Positions 48,890 through 60,598 of a stretch of DNA of 64,000 nucleotides are shown piece by piece. The stretch covers positions 34,842,110 to 34,906,109 of the forward strand of contig NC_054886.1 in assembly GCF_018320785.1 (NCBI RefSeq), in the 5' to 3' direction. Made by a program: the position numbers and the translations under genes. The notes below the pieces were generated by a model. That model was not told the DNA's origin, did not search any database, and saw only the letters and a program-made list of their open reading frames with translations. The stretch is from Cheilinus undulatus. Lineage: Eukaryota; Chordata; Actinopteri; Labriformes; Labridae. Position 1 is the first letter of the stretch. Each line of letters opens with the position of its first letter.

Positions 48890-50035
48890 CTCAACCAAAG
48901 AGCCAAACTGTTGAAAAATACATTTGAAAGAGCCACAGTCTAAGTGTTGAAAAGAGATAAATACCCAAATATCTAACCATAATTCATCAACTCTTTGAAA
49001 AGATCCTCATTGCTCAAACTCGGCTCGTTCAAATATCTTCAAAATTCTTGGGCCAGGTGGAACTTCGAAGATACCAGTCTTTGGCCCGACACCAGCATTA
49101 TCAAAGTCACCACTTTTCAGGGAATAAATAAAATATTATCTTGATATTTATTACTGATTTAAGATTGATTAAAACCACTGACACATGGAAAGGGTGACCA
49201 ACAGCACTGATACAAGGTTTTAACCTGATGTCAGTGATAAATAAAATAAATATATGCTCATTATCAGTGATATATGGTTTTATCTGACACTATACAGACA
49301 TTTGCATCCCTTTTAACCTCATAATTATCCACCAAGTCACTGTTTTATTTCAACTATGGATTAACTGCTCTATAATCTCCATGGTGAAAAGGGACAAGAA
49401 TGGGTTAACTTGGCAATGAAAACAAGTTAAAGTGGTAAAATGGTCGAAAAATGGCAAAGAAGTAAAAAAAAAAATGGATGAAAGTTGGCAAGCATTGGGA
49501 GAAAAAGAGGCATTAAATGGTGAAAGGCAGCTTAAATGTGCAAGAAGGGGGAAAAAATTCAAAAAGGGGAAATTTTAGAAAATAGCAAAAAGCAAGCGAA
49601 ACAAGGCAAAAACTGATAAGTTAGTCAAAAATGTGGCAAAAAATTAGTGTACAAAAAGCGGAAAGAAGTGACAAAAATGGTCAAAAACTGGGGAGAAAAA
49701 AGTGGCAAAATTGATTAAAAAATGAGTTAAGGGTGGAAAAAATGGTCAAAAACCAAAAATGTGGCAAAAATGAGTGAAAAGAGACAAAAATGGACAAGAG
49801 TGGCAAACTGGTCAAATCTAGCAAAGGAGTGGCAAAAAATGGCAATTATCTGGAGAAAAAGTGGTAAAATTGATTAAAAAATGAGTTGCAGGTGGCAAAA
49901 ATGCAGTAAAATGTGGCAAAAATAAGTAATTCAGATGGGAAAAGTGGCATTTCATGGCAAAAAAGCAGCTTAAATGTGCAAGAAGGGGCACAAGATGGAA
50001 AATAACAAAAACGAGGACAAACTAGTGAAAAATGG
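48890..50035. repeat. Family A hAT sequence, broken
   Basis: The left terminal text AACTCAACCCTGCTCAACC is at about 48890. Purine-rich AAAGTGGCAAAAATG units resume at 49380-50035 after about 400 bp of other DNA. The right terminal repeat is missing. Confidence 0.6.
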
Positions 50036-50168
50036 CACAAGAACCCAGCCCAATATGAAAGGTTTTTATCAGATTAACTCGTTAATCTCTGAATTACTTC
50101 AGGGCATCCCGCCCATAAAACAGGACATAAAGGTAAAACGGAGGGACAGGATCAGGAAAGCCTGGGGC

Positions 50169-50250
50169 TGAAGATCCAAGGACCAGACTTGAACCAGGCC
50201 TTCCTGACTTAAGTAGGCCCCGGTTTAACCATCGAGCTACCAGGAATGCC
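50169..50250 (-). other. tRNA-like relic
   Basis: The minus strand reads GGTAGCTCGATGG (A-box-like) and, about 45 bases later, GGTTCAAGTCT (B-box-like). The T-stem does not pair, so this is not a working tRNA gene. It is probably the head of an old SINE or a tRNA pseudogene. Confidence 0.4.
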
Positions 50251-50388
50251 AGCGTAGATGTTTCAGTGTTAGTGGATGTTTAAGCAGGCACACAGAGGCT
50301 TTATTCCTACACTAACACTTAAACGAGAACATCACGTGTTTTAGCACAGCGAGCTAGCACAGGCTAACGGCCAGTGTTTAGCACCCAC

Positions 50389-50650
50389 CTGTCCAGCACA
50401 AAACAGCCCAACTCTGGGTCGCTCTCCAGCCAAAACCCAGACCCTCTAACCGAAGAGGCTCCTCATGAGCCCACACGCCGCTGAAAGACAGCTTGGTAGC
50501 GGTTCTTGTCTGCGAACCAGGTCCTAGCTGCTCCTTAAACACTCTCACACAGGAGGATCCGCCATGGCTGCCTCAAACAGACCGTCACGTGTTAGCGGCG
50601 GTATAAATACGCTCCGCCCCCTACCGTTCTCCACGTGAAGCACCGCAGGA
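50389..50650 (-). promoter_or_regulatory. Promoter and possible exon 1 of the small minus-strand gene
   Basis: The minus strand has a GC box (GGGGCGG), a TATA-like TATTTATA, and CACGTG E-boxes near 50588 and 50632. Then comes CCATGGCGGATCC, whose frame stops after six codons. A donor GTGGGT follows at 50388. The region is GC-rich with a local CpG peak. An ATG-stop pair in exon 1 would act as an upstream open frame. Confidence 0.5.
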
Positions 50651-50754
50651 CTGGCTGTGACGTCACCCCGCTGCCCCTCCCCCTAGGTGACTTTTGCAGC
50701 TTTCATGTAATCAAGCTTCCATAAACAGATGCTCTTAGCCCGGTCTCTCACCCC

Positions 50755-51892
50755 ATAGATACTTTATCTGGAGTAACAAAGACTTTCTCTGCAAAATAAG
50801 TTAAAACCGGGTCAACAATGACATCATGCTGTCAGCCAGTTACTAAATCAAAATGGTCAGTTATATGGGTACACTGGATTCTTGGAAAAATACCCCTTCT
50901 CTAATATCATAGTGGAACAATGTTGAAGATGATCTACTTTGGAGAAGTCTGGTCTTTGCCTTTCCAGTTTTAAATCACTAACAAAGTCAGAGAAATCTCA
51001 TCTAAACGTTTCCCCAGACTCTACCCCGCTAAAGCACTCCTTCAGAAATATAAACATGATATTACTGACATAAACTGCTCTCTCTGCAATAACTCACCAG
51101 AAACCACCTCACATCTGTTTTGGACTTGTTCATTTACAGATGAATTTTGTTTCTGATTTACAGACGAGAGACACAGACAAACTTTTTGTTATAAACCTTT
51201 TATTTTTAAAAAGGTTTAAAACCTGGCTCAAAACCTTTCTTTCCAGCGTTTGTATCCGGACTCAAAATCTCTGTCAAGCGCTCTGAAAACACCAAAGTAC
51301 GGAAGAGTATTAGGGCCACTGAAGAAAAAATTAGAGACGATTTTTTTTTTTTCACTTGTGAGAAAAAAGTCAGGATTCTGAGATTAAAGTCAGAATTCTG
51401 AGATTAATCTCAGAATTCTGAAAAAAAAATTTGAGACTTTTTTTTTCATTTGAAGAATAAAGTCAGAATTCTGACTTTTTTCTCAGAATTCTGACTTTAA
51501 TCTGAGAATTCTGACTTTAATCTGAGAATTCTGACTTTTTTCTCAGAATTCTGACTTTAATCTGAGAATTCTGACTTTAATCTGAGAATTCTGACTTTTT
51601 TCTCACAAGTGAAAAAAAAAATTTCATCTCAAAATTTTTCTTTTTCAGTGGCCCCAATACTCTTCCATACCAAAGCTATTAAGACTTTGCAAATAATAAA
51701 AAAATATCTACACAGTGTTACTGTGTGACTGTGCAAGACTAGAAAAAAACAAAGTTGATGCTTCCTTACCCTTGGAAATATTTATTTCTATTATGTACTT
51801 TCCTACTTTTGTTACCGTTTATAATTATTTTTTTCTATGGTTGTATTTATGTTTCTGTATGTACCTTTGTGTTTCAGTAAAAAAAAAAAATG
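50755..51892 (+). pseudogene. L1-type LINE 3' fragment
   Basis: The start reads FIWSNKDFLCK in one frame. Later, CSLCNNSPETTSHLFWTCSF is the Cys/His module at the end of L1 ORF2. The fragment ends in TTTGTGTTTCAGTA and a poly-A run at about 51879-51890. It is split by a younger transposon at 51298-51669 and has stops, so it is inactive. Confidence 0.8.
51298..51669. mobile_element. MITE nested in the L1 fragment
   Basis: The inverted ends read TACGGAAGAGTATTAGGGCC and, inverted from the right side, TATGGAAGAGTATTGGGGCC. CCAAAG flanks both sides (51292-51297 and 51670-51675). The core is an alternation of AAAGTCAGAATTCTGAGATT-type units and their inverse, making the element largely palindromic. 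Confidence 0.85.
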
Positions 51893-51894
51893 CA

Positions 51895-52655
51895 CGGAAT
51901 ATCAGTTTATTTGGCAGGTAATTCTTTTTTTTGTTTGTTTGCTTGTTGTTTTGTTTGTTTTGAGAGGGATATTTATATATTATTTATTTAATAAATAACT
52001 AAAGCAAACAAGATCCAATTAAAAATAAAACAAAAGTAAATGTAGTATAATATGAATGTAAAAAATATCTATTTTAAGATCGGTATATTGATTACATTGT
52101 AATATTTTTTCAAATCTCTTTACTATTTCATAAAAATAATTTTCTATTAGTGTTATGTTATTTTTAATTTTATTTTACTGAACTGTATTTTTTCCCCCTC
52201 TTATTCAAACTCAATTTATTTTTTATTTTATTTATGTCAACTTAATTGTTCACGTTTTGATTAAATTGGAGGCATGTTAAATTAAAAAGATAAATAATCC
52301 AATTTATTTATTTCTTACTGACTGGTAAACTAATTCAACAGTTTATTTTCTTTTTCACTTTTCAAATACTTATCAGGTGAAAGAAATATTTTTTAGTTTC
52401 ATATATCTTTCAGTTCAAGGCATTAATTTAATTATTTTGTCGTCTATGAGGAATGTTTTTCTTGCAGTTTCATGTGATTATTTTATTTATATCCTTCATT
52501 TCTCTGTTTTTATCTTCCTTTTTAACATTTTTTTATTCCATCTGTTTCTCTTGGTTTGTTGATTTTTATTGAGCTAATGATAAAAACATTTTTTAAAATA
52601 TTCCGTGCCGTTTCTTTAAATTAAATTGTTTATAATCTTCTATGGTTTTAAAACT
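51895..52655. other. AT-rich spacer, no gene seen
   Basis: Very AT-rich DNA between the LINE fragment and wdr55. Only low-complexity open frames are present. Confidence 0.5.
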
Positions 52656-52657
52656 GT

Positions 52658-52735
52658 CCAGCAGAGGGCGGTGTGTTCGAAGGTGGTTGGTTTCTGCCGT
52701 TTTTCCAGCGTAGAAGAAGACAGAAAGCAAACATC
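52658..52735 (+). promoter_or_regulatory. wdr55: wdr55 promoter region with CTCF-like site
   Basis: CCAGCAGAGGGCGGTGT at 52658-52674 closely fits the CTCF core consensus. The start codon itself lies in a CATCATGGCGGCG context, which resembles a YY1 site. There is no TATA box. The upstream DNA is AT-rich, so the GC rise begins here. Confidence 0.45.
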
Positions 52736-55700
52736 ATGGCGGCGCCCTCAGAACACGTTGAAGCCGCCTCCCCAGAGACAGATCCTCCTAAAATGACCAT
52801 AAAAGAAGATTATGAGACCACCAAAGACCCGGAGACCTCAGACTCAGAACCGAAAGATCAGGACCAAGACTCAGGTGAAGATGAGGATGAGGATGGAGGC
52901 GAGCCTCCCGCACCGAGGATCCGAGACACCCCTCAGGACATCAGGCTGGAGGCGATCGCCAACACGGTCGCTCTCCACCCGAGCAGAGACGTCCTGGTGG
53001 TCGGGGACGTGGACGGGGACGTGTACGCCTACTCCTACTCCTGTACTGAGGGGGCGAACAAGGAGCTGTGGTCGTCCGGACACCACATGAAGTCCTGCAG
53101 GCAGGTCCGGTTCTCCTCAGACGGGCTGAAGCTCTACAGCGTCTCTAAGGACAAAGCGGTCCACCTGCTGGACGCGGAGAGGGGGCAGCTGGTGACCAGG
53201 ATCCGGGGGGCGCACGAGGCTCCCATCAACAGTCTGCTGCTGGTGGACGAAAACATACTGGCGACCGGAGACGACAAGGGGACCCTGAAGGTCTGGATGG
53301 GTCCTTTAAGGGTTTAGTGCCATGACCAGGATTAAAAAATACCCTTGCAAGAGCCACAATCTGAGTGGAGAGAAGTGGCAAAAACAGGTTAACTTGGAAT
53401 AAAAACAAGTTAAAGTGGTGAAATGGTCCAAAAGCCACGAAGAAGTGACAAAAAAATGGGTGAAAGTTGGCAAAAATTGATTAAAAATGTGTTAAAGGTG
53501 GCAAAAATTGATTAAAAATGTGTTATAGGTGGCAAAAATTGATTAAAAATGTGTTATAGGTGGCAAAAATGCAGTGAAATGTGGCAAAAATGAGTAACAA
53601 AAAATGGTAAAAAAAAAAAAAAAAAAGCCTTCCTTAAGAAAAGGCAGCTTAAATGTTCAAAAAGGGGGAGAAAATGGAAAATAACAAAAGCAGGCTAAAC
53701 AAGGCCAAAACTGGTGGAAAAAAATTGGTAATAAAAAATCAGTGAAAATGTGGCAAAAAGTGAGCGGACAAAAAATGGACAGAAGTGACAAAATGGTCAA
53801 AAACTTGGGAGAAAAAGTTTCAAAATTGATTAAAAAATGAGTTACAGGTGACAAAAATTCTCAAAACCTAAAAACGTGGTGGAAAAAAAGTGAAAGAGAC
53901 TAAAAGGGACAAAAAATGGCAAAAATAGGAAATAAAGTAGCATTCAAGATAAAAATTTGATAACAAAAACTGAGTTACAGGTGGCAAAATTGGTCAAAAA
54001 ATAGTAAAAATGTGGCAAAAATGAGTGAAAAGAGACCAAAATTGACTGAAGTGGCAAAAATGGGTAAAAAGTGGCAAATAATGGGTGAAACTGGCATAAA
54101 TTGGAAGAAAAATTGGCAAAATAGGTTTAAAAATGAGTTACAGGTGACAAAATTGTTCAAAAAATGGTAAAAATGTGGCAAAAATGAGTGAAAAGAGACT
54201 TTAAGGGAAAGAAGTGGCAAAAATGGGGAAAAAGTGGCATTTAATGGAAAAAGGCAACTTAAAGGGGCAAAACCCGGCAAAAATTGATTGATAATGGAAA
54301 AAAGGGGGGGAAATTTTTCAGATAAGGGCAAAGGAAATATACAAACAAAAAAATAAAGGTTGACCTTTTTCTAAGCCAACTACACAAGAGTGGGAAACAA
54401 ACTGATTAATGTTTCATGCAGTGTATAATTTCTGAGGTTAAATTTGACCTTTTTTAAGTTTTGGGGGGGAAATATCTCAAATAAAGACATTAAAGAGCTT
54501 CATATCACCGGAAAAGAGCCACATGTGGCTCAGGAGTTTCACTGATTTGAAGTATCCATGTAAATCCATTAAATAGATGACAGACTAATGTATGTCTGTA
54601 AAAAAAGCCCTGAACAGACCAATGAAAATCAAGCCTCCATGCACCCAGTCTGAGATGGCTGTACCCTCCTCTGACCGTTTGTTTGTTTGTTTGTTGTTGG
54701 AGGTGTGGGATATGAGGAAGGGGACGGCCATCATGGATCTGAAACACCATGAGGATTACATCAGTGACATCGCCGTGGACCAGGCCAAGAGGATCCTCCT
54801 CACTGCCAGGTAAACAGAATTTAACCTGCAGCTCATACTGGTGGACTGGTTTTCTCTGTCCATTCTGAACCACAAACTAAAACCACCGAGGTTTCAGAGC
54901 CTCTTTGACCCCAACAAGCCAAACTCTGACGTCTTAACCAAGCATTTATCCTGATTCAGCGGCGATGGTACCATGGGCGTCTTCAACATCAAGCGGCGAA
55001 GGTTCGACCTGCTGTCCGAGTTTCAGAGCGGCGATCTGACCTCAGTGGCGATAATGAAGCGAGGGAAGAAGGTGGTCTGTGGTTCCAGCGAGGGAACCAT
55101 CTACATCTTCAACTGGAACGGCTTCGGCGCCACCAGCGACCGCTTCGCCCTCAAGGCCGAGTCGGTGGAGTGCATCGTCCCCGTCACAGACAGCATCATG
55201 TGCACAGCGTCCATGGACGGATACATCCGGTGAGTTTGGCTAGTCCAGGGCTGTTTAAGAACGAAATGTCCAAGGCCTCAAATGTCACAGATCTGAACTG
55301 AAGTAAGAGTCTTTTCTGGGTCTTTTGAAGATCTAAAGCGACCAATCAAACAATCAGACATTTCCAGGTTAGAGTTTTGATTTCTTCGTTTGTCAGAGAT
55401 CTCAGGTGATCTTAAAGATCAAAATGACCAGTCAGCATATGTCTTAATTCTTAGAAATGTCCTAAAATGATCTTCTGATGGTCTAGGTTTGTCTGGAAGA
55501 GGTCCACAAGGTCTGTCAGTGGTCCATCCTGATGTTTTTGTACCCTAAACAGGTTTCGCTGCCTATAAAATCATTAAAAATGGCCATAAGATGGTCAGAC
55601 TTTTCTTAAAACCTTTGGGTTGGCCAAACTGGTGTTAATACCATTGACTGGTCCTTTAGATGGACCCGCTTGGACCTTCAATGACCTTCAATGACCCTGG

Positions 55701-57866
55701 TGTTTTCCAGAGGTCCAACCTGACATCGCTGTACCCTATTTATTTGACAATAGCCAAAAAAGGCCAAACAATTATTTTCAATGGTATAAATCAGCGTTTT
55801 GATACCCTGGTGGTCTGAAATGGTACATTATAGCCTGTCAATGCTCGTGTTGTCTTTAACCCTCAGACCCCTTTTGCTCTTACTTTGGCAGTTATCATGC
55901 TAAGATGATGATATTTGACAAAGATGTGATTTTTGAAATGTCATTATCCAAACTGTGTTGACAGAATTTTCCTCTGTGTAGACAAAAACTCACACTCTCC
56001 CCCCTAAAGCCCTTTTAGGCCTCACTGACTACCATTAAAGCCACTTATTTTCAATCTACTGCCACTGCAGTACAGAAATAAGAAATCCTGTCAATTCCTC
56101 TGTAATCCAGTCATTCAGAGGTAAAATTATTCGCACACCAAAAAAATGCCACCAATTTTCATTATTTTTCAATGTTTGCAGAGAGGCATTGTGGGAGATG
56201 ATGACCTTGTTTGAACTGATAGGATATGTCAGTGGCTGTAGGCCAGTGGAAACAATTATTTCAACTAAAACTACTTTGGGTGTTTTCTGTGGATGTCAGA
56301 GTCTGGTGAAAAATTTAAATTAGGAAAATAAATTCACATTTGTTATACATGATGAAGGACCAAAGATTAAAACAAGTTTTTTCTTTTATGTTGAATATTT
56401 CTGAATATATCCAATGTCCTCAAAGCATCTAAGAGGGAGGGTGTGATTTTTTTTGTGTCAGAAAATGTGGTGTTATGTAAATAAACTGGCATTTATAGGG
56501 TTAAAATTATGAAAAATAATTCACATCTGCTATACATAACGAGGACTGGCGCTAAGGACCAAAAATTAAAAATGAAGTTTTTTCATTCATTTTTATTACT
56601 TTTAGATATATCCAATGTCGTAAAAGGGCTTTAAGAGGGAGAGTGTGATGTTTTTAAAGGAGGGCCTGAGGGTTAAATGGTCTAACCCAATATGTCTGGA
56701 CTCCAAACTCCCTTATGGTTAAAATTGCCCAACAAAACAACAATATGGTCTTCTAGGTCGGCCATTTAATTAACAAAACCATGTTTAGTTTATGTTTTTT
56801 ATTGGTCCAGCCTGATGTAGCTGGACTTCAAAATTAGTATATTGAAAGCCTTTGATGGTTTTTCTAGAGCTAAAATTTGGTTTTATACTGGTTCCAACTG
56901 GTCTTTCTACGTTCCTGTTGATTTAAAATGGTCTATTGAGGTTTATCAGTGGACCGCTTTATTGTGTCTGGACTTTAAACTCTTTTTTTTAGAGAGAAAA
57001 ATCTGGTTTTTCAATGGGGTTTTTCAGTGGTCCACCATTGTGTACCTCCAGTGATGATTCTATGTATAAAATAGCCAAAGATGGCATTAAGATGGTCCCG
57101 TCTGGTTTTAGGCTTCCCAATTAGACCATGTCTTTGGCCAAACCAGTGTTTTTGACAGCCTTTGCTGGTTTCTCAATGCTTATTTGGCGGTACCATCTGG
57201 CTTTTTAACGGACCAGATGCCTTCAGTGGTCCAATGAGGTTTTCCAGTGGTCCAGTCAGGTCTTCTAATAGTCTAACTCAAGACTCGATTGCTCTTTTGT
57301 TATCTTAAGATAATGATCCAAAACAGCCACCACTAAAATCTCTGGTTTCTTTTCAGACGTGTGGTATCCCAGTCCTCTAACATCCAGAAGTTAAAGTGAG
57401 ATAATTCTGTGGTTGAATCCAAACTAAGGACAGTTTCCTCTCGAGCCAGCTATCTGGGATCAGTCCAGTTCTTCTAACTTCACCAGTCACGTAAACTTTT
57501 TAACAGTTAAATCTGTCTCTCCTCAGAGCCGTCAACCTCCTTCCCAACCGGGTCATCGGCTGCATCGGGCAGCACGTCGGCGAACCCATCGAAGAGCTCG
57601 CCACGTCCTGGGACTCCCGCTTCCTGGCCAGCAGTGCCCACGACCAGCTCATCAAGTTCTGGGACATTTCCAGTTTACCCAGTCAGACGGTCAACGAATA
57701 TCGCAAGAGAAAGAAGAAAGACGGACGGATGAAATCTCTCACGAAGAAAGCTCACGGAGACAACGACTTCTTCTCAGGACTGGTAGAGGAGACGGAGAAG
57801 AAGGAGGAGGAGGAAGAGGAGGAGGAGGAGGAGGAGGACGACGACAGCGACAGTGGAAGTGATTAA
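52736..57866 (+). CDS. wdr55: WD repeat-containing protein 55
   Basis: Four coding exons: 52736-53290, 54703-54809, 54960-55229, 57527-57866. The phases close on 423 residues (human about 383). The start is MAAPSEHVE. An acidic N-terminal stretch (about residues 25-60) precedes WD repeats that include [69 protein letters not shown] and [13 protein letters not shown]. The C-terminus has the basic patch [17 protein letters not shown] and a long Glu/Asp tail. WDR55 is a nucleolar protein needed for rRNA processing, and a medaka mutant is known. The exon 1 donor is a weak GTCTGG placed inside the Lys-Val-Trp codons; reading through it gives a stop after eight codons. Introns 1 and 3 are mostly repeat DNA. 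Confidence 0.95.
53330..54545. repeat. Family A hAT sequence filling wdr55 intron 1
   Basis: The array of AAAAATGAGTGAAAAGAGAC and GTGGCAAAAATTGATTAAAA units has left-end-like CTTGCAAGAGCCACAATCTGAG and right-end-like GAGCCACATGTGGCTC followed by TTTCACTG. The terminal repeats are damaged and no target duplication is left. It begins about 40 bp after the exon 1 donor. Confidence 0.65.
55230..57526. repeat. Degenerate GGTC-rich repeats in wdr55 intron 3
   Basis: Short irregular phrases (TTTTCAGTGGTCCA, AAGATGGTC, CCAATGACC-like) recur across the intron outside the transposon at 55860-56672. They look like an old, decayed tandem array. No exon is seen. Confidence 0.45.
55860..56672. mobile_element. 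piggyBac-like MITE, third family
   Basis: TTAA lies at 55856-55859 and 56673-56676. The ends CCCTCAGACCCCTTTT and AAAGGAGGGCCTGAGGG are inverted. The interior has two direct copies of a segment containing ATATATCCAATGTC and AGAGGGAG..GTGTGAT. There is no transposase. Confidence 0.8.
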
Positions 57867-58390
57867 CAAACAGCTGTCTGGGACTAATGTTTAATTATGG
57901 GATGTCTGCTTTATGAACAGATTCCTCCTACGTACCAGGATGTCTGTGGATTGATTGGCCATCTATGGTGCCTAACAGCGTCAGCAGTATGTGCGATAGC
58001 ATGGAGGCATCTATGGCTGTCTTTGACTGAACCAAGCTAGGCTTCAGTCTGTGAGGCCCTGTAAACTTAAAATAAGTTGGATGATTCTGTGTTTACACCA
58101 GGAGGTCAGTAGGGGAATAATCTCCTCACAGAGTCAGTAATGGAAGTCTGTACCATGTGATATGGAGACTGCTTATCAACCAAAATGTATTAGTCCATTA
58201 CGGACTGTGGTTATATCTCAGAAACTCTTTAAGGGCCATGTACATGAAATGTATCCTATGGCTGCAAAACCCTGTCATTGTATAATACAGAAAAATAAGG
58301 ATTCTTTTGGTACGTACCTAAAATGGTGTGTCCAATAATTTATAGCACTAAGCTATACAGATAAACATAAATAAAGGATGTTTTTGTGTC
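57867..58390 (+). other. wdr55: wdr55 3' UTR with polyadenylation signal
   Basis: The sequence after the stop shows no frame or repeat. AATAAA at 58369-58374 is the first good polyadenylation signal, about 500 bases downstream. Confidence 0.55.
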
Positions 58391-58950
58391 AGTTTGTCCT
58401 TGTATCCTGGATAATTTGTTGCAAAATGCAACTGACATTAAATATCTATGAAAAAATACACACCTTGTTTTTGTTTAGTCAAAAGAAAATGTTCCTCAAA
58501 TGTGAAAATTGGCACGTAAATGCCAGGGTTTAAGGAAAAGTGTTATAATGGTTAATAACACCGGCAGAGAGGGGGAGGTAGGGATTAACGGACAAATTTG
58601 TCAGACTTTCCTCATGTCCAACAGAAATATAAAGTGCAGAGTTCTTATGAATTAAGTATTTTTTCAGAATATTACCTTCCCTGTGTATGTTTTGTGTGAA
58701 ATAAATACCTAAATAATTTAGTTTGTATCTTTGTATCTTTTTTATTAGAGTGGTGTAATTAGTTTAATCATGTAATATAACACTTTATATTATCTGAGGG
58801 TTTTTTTTAATTTCACTTTAATGTACTACAACTTTACAAGGAGCCCCTACACATATGAAATAATTTCATAATTCATCATCCTGTGTCTACCACTGATTTA
58901 AACACCAATAACAGACAATATTTATTCTTAACATTCTTATTTCCTTTACA

Positions 58951-59290
58951 TCAGCAGTTTTCAAAGTGTGAGGTGGGCCTCCCCTGGGGGGCGCCACAGA
59001 GCTTCAGGGGAGGCGTGGAACCATAAACCAGAAAAAAAAAAGTGATTTGCTTTCCTACCTTCTGCTGTGCATGGAGGAAAATGAATAGACTTATAGTAAC
59101 TATAAGGCAGTGATACTCAATGTGTGATTATTAGTGGCTCTTTGATATCTTCTTTTAAATATTATTCCCCCAGAAAACCTTAAAACAGAGAAACTTTTTG
59201 TCCCTTTATACCATTTTTCGACTCTTTTCACCCATTTAAGAATCCTTTTGTCACTAAATACCACTTTTTTCTAATGGAAGCCAATTCCCA
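58951..59290. mobile_element. Two hAT relics
   Basis: The text 58952-59035 (CAGTTTTCAAAGTGTGAGG, then CCCCTGGGGGGCGCCACAG) is the end of a hAT family with a TTTCAAAGTGTG terminal repeat. The text 59106-59290 (CAGTGATACTCAATGTG, TTAGTGGCTCTTTG, GCCCATTT-like) is the end of a family A element in inverted orientation. Both are truncated. Confidence 0.55.
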
Positions 59291-59339
59291 CCACAGAAAA
59301 ATGTGGAAGTGGCGTCGTTTAAAAAGAAGAAGAATCCTA

Positions 59340-59545
59340 AATCACAACTATGAAAGCCAAAATTATGACTTTTTATCTCATGATTTCAACTTTGTATATC
59401 ATTTTTATGATTATCTTTTGCATAAATTTGATTGTTTTTCTTGTTAAAATGAGTTTTATTGCATATTTATGACTTTTTAACTCGTAATTTTGACTTTTTA
59501 ACTCATAATTTTGACTTTTTAACTCATATTTTTGACTTTTTTTCT
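59340..59545. repeat. Short array related to the family C core
   Basis: The units AACTCATAATTTTGACTTTT recur and are the inverse of the AAAGTCAAAATTATGAGTT units inside the hAT elements at 45.2 and 47.0 kb. No terminal repeat is nearby. Confidence 0.55.
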
Positions 59546-59889
59546 GGTAAATACGACTTAGGATTTTTTTTTTAATTTGCCTTATTTCACAGTTTCTTTT
59601 GTTTAATTTGGTGGATTTGGGCTTCCATAGTTTTCGTGATTTTTGTCCTGGTGAAATATTAAATTTGTTGGTACTCTATCACAGAGTATGAAACAAACCG
59701 ATAGTTGGTTGTTATTTAGAGTGAATAGCCCACCAGAGAACATTGTAATAAATGGATAAAGTACGGCTTCCAAAAATATTCGACGGCATTTTCTTTTACT
59801 TGTTGCTGTTGTTAAAAATATCGAAATTTTACATTTTTTTTGCTAGCATAACTCGGTTTTCCCTGAAGTGGTACGATCTGTTTTCTTGG

Positions 59890-60054
59890 TACGGTCCAGT
59901 AGTGGGCGGGAAATCACGCCTCACGTGATTCGAATTCAACGGCCAACATGGCGACTTGCAGGAGAGCGTAGCTTAGTTACAAGAGTCCTCCGGTATAACC
60001 GAGGAAGCCGTGAAACATTTAGCGCCATTTCAAGGAGATTATCAGCTTGTTTCG
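59890..60054 (+). promoter_or_regulatory. psip1: Promoter and non-coding exon 1 of the PWWP gene
   Basis: An E2F-like GGGCGGGAAA at about 59906 and an E-box, TCACGTGA, at about 59922 precede the probable first exon. The exon ends in TTTCG with a strong donor, GTGAGT, at 60055. The exon contains ATGGCGACTTGCAGG, which stops after seven codons and would be an upstream open frame. Confidence 0.55.
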
Positions 60055-60598
60055 GTGAGTACTCTTCTGCTGTCCCTTTAACCACGGAGTTTAAACATTT
60101 AACACAAAATTAGATTGTAAAAATGACAAATAACGAGCAGTAGGCTAGCATTAGCTTCAGTGCTAACATGAGTGTATTTGTAAACAATGAAAGAACATGC
60201 TGCTGATAATGAAACTACCGACTAACTCTGAAAGTTATCGCCTCAGTCTGGTAAGATGTAGCTGTAGAAGCGGGGGAACAGAGTGATTTAACTGTCGACA
60301 CGTTGAATCTGAGGTTATTCTAGACAACATTAGAAATGAATGGTTAAATCTTCAGGAGAGAGCAAGAACAGAAGTCAAAACTGCTCAAAAACCACATTTA
60401 TCACCCTCCAATGTGTTCATTTAAACGAACCTTAATGTATATGGAGTATGTTGTTTCTACGTGTATTAATCATCATAAATCAGTGTGAATATCGGTTTCA
60501 ACGGCTGGAATAAACATCACAAAAACTCACTGTGCTGCTCTGTTATGTTTTTCTATTAACTACGTAGAGAAATCCACATTGGTATTTATGGTTTATAT

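Noticed and set aside
50169-50250. Functional tRNA gene on the minus strand
   Set aside because: A- and B-box-like motifs are present, but the T-arm and acceptor stem do not pair.
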